Of a stretch of 64,000 bases of DNA, positions 56,705 to 64,000 are shown piece by piece. The stretch spans positions 4,030,001 to 4,094,000 of the forward strand of contig NZ_JAMZDZ010000001.1 of assembly GCF_024172085.1 (NCBI RefSeq), in the 5' to 3' direction. Source of the stretch: Hamadaea flava. Lineage in GTDB: Bacteria > Actinomycetota > Actinomycetes > Mycobacteriales > Micromonosporaceae. The notes beneath the pieces are model-generated. The model saw nothing but the letters and a program-made list of their open reading frames with translations. It had not been told where the DNA came from and did no database searches. How positions within the stretch are numbered: the first letter of the stretch is position 1; each line of letters starts with the position of its first letter. The position numbers and the translations under genes were made by a program.

Positions 56705-58158
56705 CGGCGTACCCGCCGAGTGTGCAGCTCACGCGACCACGCGCCCCGGTTGTGCGGCCCGGCCTCGATGTACGCCGTCAGCTCCCGCAGGTCGTACCCG
56801 ACGTCGAGCAGGTCCTCCCGGATGCGTTCGGGCAGATGCCGGGGCACCGCCCGGCCGTCCGGGCCGGGTCCGAAGACGGTCGTGGTGACCACCTGACCGT
56901 CCCGCATGCCGCCGACCTCGACGACGTGGGAGACGAACCGGTGCTCGGCCCCGCCGATCGCCCGCTCGTCGACCACTGCGGTGTAGACGATCAGGTCGAT
57001 GCCCTGGGCCGCCATCCGCAGCGCCTGCTCGGCTCCGATGTCGGTGCCGTAGGAGCAGGCGAGCTGGACGATCGAGTCCATCACCTCGCGGGCCTGCCGG
57101 GCGTGGATGGTGCACATCGCTCCCCGGCTGACCGTCATCGCCCGCAGCATCGGAACGATCTCCCGGCCTCGGGTCTCCCCGACGATCACCCGGCGTACGC
57201 CGAGCCGTTGGGTGATCGGCATCATGTCGTGCAGGTTCTTCTCGCCGCGGCGACGGCCGCCGGTGTCGTACTCCCCGTGGCCCTGCAACGCCTCCAGGCT
57301 GATCACCCAGTTGGACCCGGCCGGCTCGTGCAGGCCCAGCTCGCGCGACTCCTCCAGGGTGATGTACGGCTCGCCCGCCGGAATCGTGCGGGCCAGCGCC
57401 CGCAGCAGCGTCGTCTTCCCCGACCCGGCCAGCCCGGCGATCATGATGTTCGCCCCGGACTCCAGCGCCTTGGTCAGGAACCGGTAGAGCAGCAGGTCGA
57501 TCATGCCCCAGTGGTCCCGGAGCTGCTCCAGCGAGGCGTCGAAGAGGCTGTGCTTGCGGAGGTAGACGATCGGGCGGGGCGAGACCTTGTAGAGCACCGT
57601 CATCCGGGAGCCGTCCGGCAGCTGCATGTCCAGCTCCGGATTGGACTCCGAGAGCTGCCGCTCGGTCGCCGCGACCCGCATCGCCAGCACCTGCAGCATG
57701 CTGATCAGCTCGTCGTCGGTGTCCGCGACCGGTTCGCCGCGGCTGCGCGTACCGTCCGCGTGGTGCAGCAGGACCTGGTCGCAGCCCAGGATGTGCACGT
57801 TGGTGATGGTCGGGTCGTCGAGCAGCCGTTGCAGCCGACCGGCTCCGAACATCCCGGCGACCAGTGCCTCCAGCAGCGCCCGCTCCTCCTGCGGACTCAC
57901 CGGGCGGCCGGCGTGTGCCATCCCGGCGGCGTAGTCCCGGATCACCTCCCGGCCCAGGCGCTCGGCCATCTCCCGCCGGTACGCCGCGGTCACATTGGCG
58001 GAATCGGTCAGCAGCTGACTCAACTTGTCGGTGACCCGGGAATGCAGTTGGCGTACCACCGTGTAGTCGAGCTCGACCCCCTTCGCGGCGAACGGCGCGG
58101 CCGACACCGGCACCACCGCGGAGGTCGCGTGCCCGTTCAACCGCGCGGGCTGCGTCAT
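56701..58158 (-). CDS. tadA: TadA/CpaF secretion ATPase
   Basis: Hexameric traffic ATPase that drives Flp pilus assembly, 485 residues. Walker A GLAGSGKTT lies near residue 245, the Asp box ITLEESRELGLHE follows, Walker B is in RVIVGETRGREIVPML and the His box in AMCTIHARQAREVMDSI. An N-terminal N0/N1-like part (AGMFGAGRLQRLLDDPTITNV, given as landmark RLLDDPTITNVHI) is intact. The start overlaps the cpaE-like stop by 4 bp. Confidence 0.95.
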   Translation of the reverse strand: MTQPARLNGHATSAVVPVSAAPFAAKGVELDYTVVRQLHSRVTDKLSQLLTDSANVTAAYRREMAERLGREVIRDYAAGMAHAGRPVSPQEERALLEALVAGMFGAGRLQRLLDDPTITNVHILGCDQVLLHHADGTRSRGEPVADTDDELISMLQVLAMRVAATERQLSESNPELDMQLPDGSRMTVLYKVSPRPIVYLRKHSLFDASLEQLRDHWGMIDLLLYRFLTKALESGANIMIAGLAGSGKTTLLRALARTIPAGEPYITLEESRELGLHEPAGSNWVISLEALQGHGEYDTGGRRRGEKNLHDMMPITQRLGVRRVIVGETRGREIVPMLRAMTVSRGAMCTIHARQAREVMDSIVQLACSYGTDIGAEQALRMAAQGIDLIVYTAVVDERAIGGAEHRFVSHVVEVGGMRDGQVVTTTVFGPGPDGRAVPRHLPERIREDLLDVGYDLRELTAYIEAGPHNRGAWSRELHTRRVRR

Positions 58159-58988
58159 GCGATCACCCCGCTCGGGAGGGCCGGGAGCTGGAGGCGCGCG
58201 GCGCGGTCGGAGACGATCAGCGCCTGCGTGGCCTGGACCGCGCGCGCCGCCGTACGCATCAGCGCGCCCCGGCGGCGACCACGGCCTTTGCCGCCGAGCG
58301 CCGCCGCGGTCCGGGTGTCCCAGGCGACCTCGGCCGCGACGGGGGCCATGAGGTGCCGGCTGAGTTCCCGCGCGGAGATGCCGCCGCCGATGGGCAGGAG
58401 GGCCAGGGTGCCGTCAGCCACTGGCAGTTCCCGGCGCAGCTGCGCGAGCGCGGGCACCGCCGGGGAGATCGTCGCGAGCGACGTCGGCCGTACGCCCAGC
58501 AGAACCGCGTCGGCCTGCCGCAGCAACGGCCAGGGCGGGAAGCCGCTGGCCAATCGTCCGCAGTCGGCGATGACGGTCCACCCGGCCCGGCTGAGCGCGG
58601 CGAGGAACTCGCCGATCGCGGCCCACGCCGGGGCGAGCGAGGCACCCTGAGCGGGGTCGGTCAGGCCAGGCAGCGCGAGCCGTTCGCCTTTGTGATTGTC
58701 GAGATCGATGAGCAGGCCCGGCAGTTCCTGAACGGCCGACCCGCGCAGCGCCGCGCTCGCGAGCGGCAGGACGCCCCGGTCGGTCGGCAGGTCGTAGCGG
58801 CTGAGGTAACCGGCGAGGAGCGAACCACCGGCGGGGTCGCATTCGGCCAGCAGCACCGGACCACGCGGCCCCTCCGCGTTCGTGCCGCCGGTCGCGGCCG
58901 CGGCCGAGGGCACGGACAGCGTGGCGGCGAGGGCGAAGGTGGACACCCCCGGCGAGCCCTTGGCCGAGACGATCGCGAGGAAGCTCAT
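58155..58988 (-). CDS. CpaE/TadZ-like ParA-fold protein
   Basis: MinD/ParA-type protein of 277 residues at the TadZ position, which directs the pilus machine to its cell site. The deviant Walker A reads SAKGSPGVSTFALA, Walker A' and B are in LLAECDPAGGSLLAG and VIADCGRLASG. A receiver domain, present in true CpaE, is missing, as in other actinobacterial Tad loci. ATP binding is likely. It follows the SAF gene by 9 bp. Confidence 0.85.
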   Translation of the reverse strand: MSFLAIVSAKGSPGVSTFALAATLSVPSAAAATGGTNAEGPRGPVLLAECDPAGGSLLAGYLSRYDLPTDRGVLPLASAALRGSAVQELPGLLIDLDNHKGERLALPGLTDPAQGASLAPAWAAIGEFLAALSRAGWTVIADCGRLASGFPPWPLLRQADAVLLGVRPTSLATISPAVPALAQLRRELPVADGTLALLPIGGGISARELSRHLMAPVAAEVAWDTRTAAALGGKGRGRRRGALMRTAARAVQATQALIVSDRAARLQLPALPSGVIA

Positions 58989-58997
58989 CGGAACCCC

Positions 58998-59660
58998 CTA
59001 GGCCCCGGTCAGGGCGAGCGCGATCCGGTCGTCGGCGGCCATGGCCGCGACGGTCGGCGCGTCCGCGGTGGCGACCTCGACGTTGACCAGCGTCTCCCCT
59101 TCGGTGTGGCCGGGTTTGACGTCGGTCACCCGGGCGGCGATGGTCCGTGGCGGCACCAGTTCAGGAGTGTTCTGCGCCGACAGCGCCGTCTTGTCGGGGA
59201 TCACGACGAGCACGGCCGACGCACCGATGCGTACGCGGGTCGCCGGCATCCGGTCCTCCTTGAGCAGCAGCCCGACCAGCTGCTTGCCCGGTCCGGGGAT
59301 CGCGTCGTCGGTGAGCTGGTCCAGGGTGAGCAGCGTCCCGGGGACCAGGGCCATCACCGCGTGCTTGCCGACCACGTCCCTGGCCTGCCCGGCCGGGATC
59401 GGACGCAACCCGAGCGCCGAGTTGACTCGGACGATGACCAGGTCGGGGGCGGTGATCTCGGCGCCCGCTCCGACCGGGCGGGCCACCGCCAGGTAGTCAT
59501 GGGTGGCGCCGATGCGCTGCACGACGTAGCCGGCGGTCAGCGCGCCCGCGATGATCAGGAGCAGGGCGAGCGCGCCCTGGAGGAGGGACCGGCGGCGGGG
59601 GGCCAGCCGGGGCACGGCCAGCGGCGGCGCGGGCGGCTTACCGGTCGCAACGGTACTCAT
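58998..59660 (-). CDS. CpaB/RcpC-like SAF-domain protein
   Basis: Pilus assembly protein of 220 residues: an N-terminal membrane helix (LLQGALALLLIIAGALTAGYV), then a SAF domain (VARPVGAGAEITAPDLVIVRV, landmark GAGAEITAPDL; later GKHAVMALVPGTLLTLDQL) typical of CpaB/RcpC, which in Gram-negatives modulates pilus exit. It overlaps the upstream gene by 4 bp. Confidence 0.87.
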   Translation of the reverse strand: MSTVATGKPPAPPLAVPRLAPRRRSLLQGALALLLIIAGALTAGYVVQRIGATHDYLAVARPVGAGAEITAPDLVIVRVNSALGLRPIPAGQARDVVGKHAVMALVPGTLLTLDQLTDDAIPGPGKQLVGLLLKEDRMPATRVRIGASAVLVVIPDKTALSAQNTPELVPPRTIAARVTDVKPGHTEGETLVNVEVATADAPTVAAMAADDRIALALTGA

Positions 59661-60607
59661 CGGGTGACCACCTGCATTTCGTCGATCCGGATGTACGTCG
59701 TCGAGGACCGGGTCACCTCCAGCTCACCGGTCTCGCCGGTGGTGGCGACCCAGGTCACGTGCCAGGTCGTGGTTCCTTCCACGCGGTACTGGCCGGGATG
59801 GCCGGGGATGCGCTTGTCGCGGGACGGTTCGGTGTACCGGTAGCCGCAGGTCGGCGAGGAGCCCCCGCCGGACGCCGCGGTGTAGGGGGTGCCGTGGTCG
59901 GGGCAGACCTTTGTGGACCCGTCACCCATGTCCCAGCTGATCCGCCGCGATTCAGCCCTCGCGGTCACCGACAGACCCGGCACCGAGGCGGTCGCCGACT
60001 GCGTACCCCAGGTCTCCGGGGTGATCCGGGTCCACATCCAGACGGGCAGCCCGACCAGCCCGCTGCCGCCCGGCCGGGGGGCCAGCCCGATGGCCGGGCC
60101 GGAGATCGGCAACGCGTTGATCGCGCGCAGGGCTATCTCCAGCACCGACGGCAGCCCGCCATAGCCGGCCGGCGGATCGCTGAGGAACTCGACGCCCGAA
60201 TTGACATAGCCGGCGGCCCCGCCGTCGTAGCACCACTTCTGGTAGAGCGACCCGTCGCTCGGGTCGTGCCCGCCCCACGCGGGATCGCTAGGCGGCAGGG
60301 TCAGGCGGTCGTAGTAACAGCCGTCCGTCGGGTTGTACCAGCCCAAGCTGTCGCGGTAGCACGGGATCTCGCCCTGCTGCGGATCGAGGCAGACGTCCCG
60401 GCCGCCACCGCCTCCACCACCTCCGCCGCCGCCTCCCCCACCGCCGCCACCTCCGGTGACGACGATGTAGCACGGCCCGTTGTCCGGCGGGCAGTAGATG
60501 TAATCGGCCTGCGCGGGACTCGCTCCCGCCACCACGGTCACGGCCGCGAGCACGACCAAGATCAAGGGGTACGCCCAAAGGCGTGGCCGGTTCGCGTACG
60601 TCAGCAT
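59657..60607 (-). CDS. Secreted protein with an 18-Gly run, Tad-locus member
   Basis: Exported protein of 316 residues: signal peptide ending near SPAQADY, two Cys pairs (YCPPDNGPCY, later DVCLDPQ and IPCYRDS), a run of 18 Gly at about residues 52-69, and a C-terminal domain with WDMGDGSTKVCPDHGTPY that resembles PKD-like folds found in actinobacterial Tad loci. The Gly codons are mixed (GGA, GGT, GGC, GGG), so the run is kept as protein and is not a simple slip. No family name is certain. It could be a surface adhesin or pilus-tip component. ATG 60607 overlaps the lipoprotein stop by 7 bp. Confidence 0.8.
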   Translation of the reverse strand: MLTYANRPRLWAYPLILVVLAAVTVVAGASPAQADYIYCPPDNGPCYIVVTGGGGGGGGGGGGGGGGGGRDVCLDPQQGEIPCYRDSLGWYNPTDGCYYDRLTLPPSDPAWGGHDPSDGSLYQKWCYDGGAAGYVNSGVEFLSDPPAGYGGLPSVLEIALRAINALPISGPAIGLAPRPGGSGLVGLPVWMWTRITPETWGTQSATASVPGLSVTARAESRRISWDMGDGSTKVCPDHGTPYTAASGGGSSPTCGYRYTEPSRDKRIPGHPGQYRVEGTTTWHVTWVATTGETGELEVTRSSTTYIRIDEMQVVTR

Positions 60608-61182
60608 GACGCCGCCCGGTCCGCCCGCGACTCCACCCAGCGCCACTTGGCGTCGGGGTAGAGCCCGGCCCGCATCGTCACCGGGTATCGCTGGTTCTGC
60701 CCGGACTTCACCACGGACTTTCCGGTCTTGCGGCTGACGGTGTCGGTTCCCGAGTCGTCCACGCAGACCTCCACGACGATCGAGGTGGGGCTGACGCTCA
60801 CCACACGGCGCAACGTCACCCGCGGCGAGCCCTTCCGGAGGAAGCCCTGCTCCCGCATGATGTCCAGATCGCGTTCCAACGCCGACATGTAGGTGCCGGC
60901 GGCGTACGGGTAGAGCGGCCGCTTCGTCTTGTCGGTGTTCCACTCGTAGGTCCCCGACTGCGCCGCCTTCAGATAGATTGCGTTGAGCTGCTGGTACGCC
61001 GACCATGCCTGGTCGACGGCCTGCTGATCGGTGGGCGAGAGGCTTGCCTGCGTCACCGGTCTGCTCGGCGGATCGGCGGGCGGTGGGACCTCCACGGTCC
61101 GGGCTGCGCAGCCGGATGCCAACAACAGCAACAGAATCGACCCTGTCGCCAGTGTCTGTCCTTTACGGAACCCGGATGGCAT
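60601..61182 (-). CDS. Lipoprotein leading the Tad operon
   Basis: Exported lipoprotein of 193 residues with lipobox LLASGC (Cys about residue 25). The mature domain (LNAIYLKAAQSGTYEWN, YMSALERDLDIMREQG, VEVCVDDSGTDTV) shows an NTF2-like pattern seen in actinobacterial surface lipoproteins. GGGGGGA precedes ATG 61182. First gene of the minus-strand Tad unit, divergent from the prepilin peptidase. It may be an assembly or pilotin-like factor; function unknown. Confidence 0.8.
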   Translation of the reverse strand: MPSGFRKGQTLATGSILLLLLASGCAARTVEVPPPADPPSRPVTQASLSPTDQQAVDQAWSAYQQLNAIYLKAAQSGTYEWNTDKTKRPLYPYAAGTYMSALERDLDIMREQGFLRKGSPRVTLRRVVSVSPTSIVVEVCVDDSGTDTVSRKTGKSVVKSGQNQRYPVTMRAGLYPDAKWRWVESRADRAASC

Positions 61183-61287
61183 GCATCCCCCCTTGTCATC
61201 GGCCGTTCCCTACCCCCCGTGACCAACCGATTGCGCTCTCGCGGGCGATCGTACGATGATCGACGCCTATGTAACAAGGGGTGATCA

Positions 61288-61770
61288 ATGTCCATACGTA
61301 CAGTGCTGGATGACAGATCTATCTATTCCCACGTCGCCGCCCTTTTGGCAGCCCTCTGGTGGATCACCCATGCGGTGCTGCTGTCGATCACCGACGTACG
61401 CACCCACTGCCTGCCGCTCCGCCTCATCGCCACGATGTCGGCCGGCACCCTGCTCCTGCTCGCCGGAGCCGCCCCCGTACGCCTTCTCCCCGCCGTCCTG
61501 TGCGGATCACTCCTGGCGGGCGTGCTCTTCCTGCTGGCCCTGCCCCGGCACGGCGTCGGCCTCGGCGACGCCGCCCTCGCCTTCCCCATCGGCGTCGTCC
61601 TCGGCTGGACCGGCTGGACCACCGTGCCCGTCTGGGCCCTGGCCGCCGGCCTGCTGATGTCGCTGACCGCACTCACCCTGCTGGCCCTGCGCCGGGTCGA
61701 ATGGCGCTCGACACTGCCGCTCGGCCCCTTCCTCCTCGCCGCCGTCCTCCCCGCCCTCCTCCTCCCCTAG
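61288..61770 (+). CDS. A24 prepilin peptidase (TadV/CpaA type)
   Basis: Small integral-membrane aspartic peptidase of 160 residues that cleaves Flp prepilins. The two catalytic Asp are in SITDVRTHCLP (about residue 36) and GVGLGDAALAFP (about residue 93, GxGD). Several membrane segments. It lacks the N-terminal methylation domain of PilD, as TadV does. AGGGG precedes ATG 61288. Divergent from the Tad operon; the 105-bp gap holds both promoters. Confidence 0.9.
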   Translation: MSIRTVLDDRSIYSHVAALLAALWWITHAVLLSITDVRTHCLPLRLIATMSAGTLLLLAGAAPVRLLPAVLCGSLLAGVLFLLALPRHGVGLGDAALAFPIGVVLGWTGWTTVPVWALAAGLLMSLTALTLLALRRVEWRSTLPLGPFLLAAVLPALLLP

Positions 61771-61842
61771 CCCCCGCGCTCGCCCCCCTCGCCCCGCTCA
61801 CCCCGCTCGCCCCCCTCGCCCCGCTCGCCCCGCTCGCCGCAC
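61771..61842. repeat. 9-bp-type C-rich tandem array
   Basis: GCTCGCCCC-like units are repeated about seven times directly before the edge of element copy 8. No gene. Confidence 0.75.
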
Positions 61843-61930
61843 TTTCCGCGCGATCATGAACTATCGGTCGTGATCAACCGGCGTGTCGTGTCCCCGGGAT
61901 CCTGATCAACTCCCCGACTCCCTGATCAAC
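61843..61930 (+). repeat. Dispersed intergenic element, copy 8
   Basis: Starts TTTCCGCGCGATCATGAAC, then GGTCGTGATCAACCGGCGTG and two CTGATCAACTC blocks, ending at 61930. The rest of the gene-free stretch to 62566 is non-coding: unstructured DNA to about 62070, then the minisatellite below. Confidence 0.85.
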
Positions 61931-62074
61931 TCGCTAGCACGACGGCACCCGATGCGGAGAGCAAGGCGATGCGTGCGGCGGCGCGCGGAACACGGCGATG
62001 GGCGCGGCGGCGCATGGCAGGCGGCACGGGTGCAGGCAACCAGCGGCACCGCACGGCAGCGGCACGACACGACA

Positions 62075-62510
62075 CGGTGGGCCGCGCGTCGCAGCGGCAC
62101 GGCACACGGCACGACACGACACGGTGGGCCGCGCGTCGCAGCGGCACGGCACACGGCACGACACGACACGGTGCGCCGCGCGTCGCAGCGGCACGGCACA
62201 CGGCACGACACGACACGGTGGGCCGCGCGTCGCAGCGGCACGGCACACGGCACGACACGACAAGGTGCGCCGCGCGTCGCAGCGGCACGGCACACGACAC
62301 GACAGGTGCGCCGCGCGTCGCAGTGGCACGACACGACACGGTGCGCCGCGCGTCGCAGCGGCACGGCACGGCACGGCACGACACGGTGTGCCGCGCGTCG
62401 CAGCGGCACGACACGACACGACACGGTGGTCCGCGCGTCGCAGCGGCACGACACGGCACGACACGGTGGGCCGCGCGTCGCAGCGGCACGGCACGACAGC
62501 ACGGCGGACG
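62075..62510. repeat. 47-bp minisatellite, about ten units
   Basis: The core CCGCGCGTCGCAGCGGCAC is repeated about ten times. The first five periods (GGTG at 62076, 62123, 62170, 62217, 62264) are exactly 47 bp; later ones are 41, 35, 45, 40 and 40 bp because copies of the 5-bp ACACG or GGCAC subunits were lost. Several frames stay open through it (His/Arg/Thr or Cys/Arg/Ala repeats), an effect of the repeat and not genes. Confidence 0.92.
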
Positions 62511-62566
62511 GCGGACGGCGGACGGCGCGGCGGTACAGATGGCGTGACGCGGGTGGAACAGGTGGG

Positions 62567-62938
62567 CTAGGGGTAGGGCAGGGAGCGGGGGCCGACGACG
62601 GTCGCGCCGACGGCTTCCACGCGTTGGCGGAGCCCCCGATCGGCGGTCACCACCACGACACCGCCGTCCCGGTCGCGCTCGGCGGCGGCGAGCGCTGCGA
62701 TCGTGTCGTCGCCTGATCCGGGCGAGTGCTCTATGCGTACCCCTGGGATTGGAGAAATGCCGCGGGCCTTGCCCTCGACCACGAGAATGATGTCGAGCGG
62801 GCCTTCGTGGCCCGCGAATCCGGTGGTCGCCAGCGGGGCGAGGGCGTCCCGGAGCCGGCGCGCCGCCCCCGCGCGATCACGCCACCAGCCGTCCGGAACC
62901 GACCCGACGACATTGGCGGCGTCGACGATCAACAACAT
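62567..62938 (-). CDS. NYN-domain (PIN-like) putative ribonuclease
   Basis: Protein of 123 residues, a minimal NYN/PIN fold: IVDAANVVGSVPDGWW (first Asp and Asn), IEHSPGSGDDTIAAL (middle acidic pair) and VVVVTADRGLRQRVEAVG (last Asp). The acidic set is complete, so it may cut RNA or act on tRNA. GGGGGAAA precedes ATG 62938. It stands alone beside the minisatellite. Confidence 0.85.
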   Translation of the reverse strand: MLLIVDAANVVGSVPDGWWRDRAGAARRLRDALAPLATTGFAGHEGPLDIILVVEGKARGISPIPGVRIEHSPGSGDDTIAALAAAERDRDGGVVVVTADRGLRQRVEAVGATVVGPRSLPYP

Positions 62939-62975
62939 GCGATGAGTTTCCCCCGACGCGGCCGTCTAACCGGGC

Positions 62976-63548
62976 ATGACCCCTCGGACACTTCTTTCGC
63001 TCGGCGCGCTGGCCGGCCCGATCTATGTCATCGCTGGGTTGGCGCAGGCCGTCACCCGCGACGGCTTCGACCTCACGAAGCACGCCTGGAGCCTGCTCAG
63101 CAACGGCGACCTCGGCTGGATCCAGATCGCCAACTTCCTCATCGCGGGCGTGCTCACCGTGCTCGGCGCGATCGGCCTCCGCAGCGTCCTCATCGGAATC
63201 TACGGGGCCAGCCTGATGGGCGCCGGAATATTCCGCGCCGACCCCGCAGAGGGCTTCCCGGCCGGTACGGCGACCGGCGTCATGAGCTGGCACGGCACGC
63301 TGCACTTCGTCGTCGGCGGGATCGGTTTTCTGTGCCTGATCGCGGCGTGCGTCGTCCTCGGACGGCGGTACCTGGCGGCCGGTCGGCGGGGATTCGCGTG
63401 GTTCTCGTGGATCACCGGCGTCGTGTTCCTCGCCGGGTTCGCGGGCATCGCCAGCGGCTCGCACGGGCCGACCACGATCGGCTTCGTGATCGCAGTCGTC
63501 CTCGCCTGGACCTGGTTGACCTCGGTGTTCTGGACGTCCCGCTCCTGA
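62976..63548 (+). CDS. DUF998 membrane protein
   Basis: Six-helix membrane protein of 190 residues of the DUF998 family: LGALAGPIYVIAGLAQAVTR at the start, HAWSLLSNGDLGWIQIANFLIAG (landmark GDLGWIQIANF), then FRADPAEGFPAGT and SWHGTLHFVVGG. Function unknown. A GC-rich hairpin follows. Divergent from the NYN gene with a 37-bp gap. Confidence 0.85.
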   Translation: MTPRTLLSLGALAGPIYVIAGLAQAVTRDGFDLTKHAWSLLSNGDLGWIQIANFLIAGVLTVLGAIGLRSVLIGIYGASLMGAGIFRADPAEGFPAGTATGVMSWHGTLHFVVGGIGFLCLIAACVVLGRRYLAAGRRGFAWFSWITGVVFLAGFAGIASGSHGPTTIGFVIAVVLAWTWLTSVFWTSRS

Positions 63549-63550
63549 GA

Positions 63551-63571
63551 CGCCGCCTTCCCCCGGCGGCG
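63551..63571. terminator. Short GC-rich hairpin
   Basis: CGCCGCC (63551-63557) pairs with GGCGGCG (63565-63571), loop 7 nt, just behind the DUF998 stop and facing the convergent MFS gene. Confidence 0.5.
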
Positions 63572-63573
63572 CT

Positions 63574-63624
63574 CGTCAGGCGGGCTTCTTCGTCAGGCGG
63601 GCTTCTTCGTCAGGCGGGCTTCTT
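63574..63624. repeat. 17-bp tandem triplication covering a gene end
   Basis: CGTCAGGCGGGCTTCTT-type units at 63574, 63591 and 63608. The third copy holds the stop codon and last codons of the MFS gene (AAGKKPA-type end, read KKPA then stop); the other two are silent copies behind it. Confidence 0.85.
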
Positions 63625-64000
63625 GGTGAGCGCGACGATCCCGCCGGCTCCGGTGACGACGAGCGAGACCAGCGCCATCGGCACCGCCATGAAGTACACC
63701 CAGCGCCAGCTGACCGCGGTCGTCATGAACCAGCCGAAGACCAGCCCGAACAGCAGGCCGACGAAGGCGACCGCGGCTACGGCGATCAGCATCGCCGTAC
63801 GCCGTGCGCCCGCCTGACCGGCCAGCGCGAGCGCGGTGCCGAGCACCGCACCGCTGCCGAAGCCGATGAACAGTGACGCCGCCATGACCATGACCGCGTT
63901 CGCGGCGAGCGCCAGGACGAGTACGCCGAGCAGCATCAGTCCGATCGCCGGGGCGGCGACGGCGTTGGGCGCCCGCCGGCCGAGCAGCAGCGCGGGCACG
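63610..64000 (-). CDS. MFS-type transporter, C-terminal part
   Basis: The frame is open to the window edge, so only the last 130 or so residues are visible; the start lies outside. Four hydrophobic segments are seen (GLMLLGVLVLALAANAVMVM, AASLFIGFGSGAVLGTALAL, MLIAVAAVAFVGLLFGLVFG, RWVYFMAVPMALVSLVVTGA), with GSGAVLGTALA resembling the late helices of DHA-type MFS proteins. It ends with KKPA inside a tandem triplication. Substrate unknown. Confidence 0.65.
   Translation of the reverse strand, partial: VPALLLGRRAPNAVAAPAIGLMLLGVLVLALAANAVMVMAASLFIGFGSGAVLGTALALAGQAGARRTAMLIAVAAVAFVGLLFGLVFGWFMTTAVSWRWVYFMAVPMALVSLVVTGAGGIVALTKKPA

Noticed and set aside
62075-62510. CRISPR array
   Set aside because: Units are contiguous and similar along their whole length; there are no unique spacers, and no cas genes are present.
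61906-62570. Long open frames through the 47-bp minisatellite on both strands
   Set aside because: Several frames are open at once because the unit contains no stop; the peptides are pure repeats and lack any gene signal.

Overview
This window is high-GC chromosomal DNA of an actinomycete. Codon use is strongly GC-biased, GTG starts are common, and genes are densely packed with ATGA/GTGA stop-start overlaps. It carries a complete Mce/YrbE lipid-import operon, a Tad (Flp) pilus locus and a SigD/RsdA-like sigma/anti-sigma pair. Frequent GTACGC words and the gene mix suggest Micromonosporaceae, but this is an impression and not a proven placement. I found no rRNA, tRNA, transposase, integrase or CRISPR array.

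Layout. 0-3.6 kb: end of a TetR regulator, a Nei-type DNA glycosylase, MgtC, an MFS pump and a methyltransferase. 3.6-5.9 kb: a histidine-rich CDF metal exporter bracketed by inverted copies of a dispersed repeat and by tandem arrays. 5.9-11.9 kb: PolX, a GH105-like hydrolase, MmcQ, an NlpC/P60 protein, an alpha/beta hydrolase, PspC and a flavin reductase. 11.9-19.2 kb: a divergent acyl-CoA catabolic cluster around a perfect 18-bp palindrome. It contains an ACAD10/11-like dehydrogenase next to an APH-fold kinase, the pair known to remove 4-hydroxy groups from acyl-CoAs by phosphorylation and elimination. 20-30.7 kb: an 11-gene Mce operon on the minus strand (ATPase, YrbEA, YrbEB, MceA-F, two Mce-associated proteins). 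30.8-32.9 kb: a LURP-one protein and sigD-rsdA. 33.2-36.5 kb: tetR-crcB-DUF190-crcB divergent from a 14-TM MFS pump, with four evenly spaced GAACNNNGTTC sites between and into the pump gene. 37.4-40.4 kb: a sugar ABC importer without its ATPase. 40.5-46.8 kb: a small membrane protein, an FdhF/YdeP molybdoenzyme with FdhD, and two secreted hydrolases. 47-51.4 kb: a small Cys protein, an MFS pump, a large membrane protein and a methyltransferase. 51.4-61.8 kb: the Tad locus, with its prepilin peptidase divergent. 61.8-64 kb: a 47-bp minisatellite, a NYN-domain protein, a DUF998 protein and a truncated MFS gene.

Three non-coding themes recur. (1) An approximately 90-bp element with a conserved TTTCCGCGCGATCATGAAC edge occurs eight times in intergenic DNA, four copies per strand, often as inverted pairs; its edge usually abuts a different GC-rich tandem array. 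(2) Six long-stem palindromes in three sequence families sit just behind stop codons. (3) At least 12 genes carry a TAnnnT-like -10 hexamer 6 or 7 nt before the start codon, the layout of leaderless transcripts; several of the starts chosen here rest on it.
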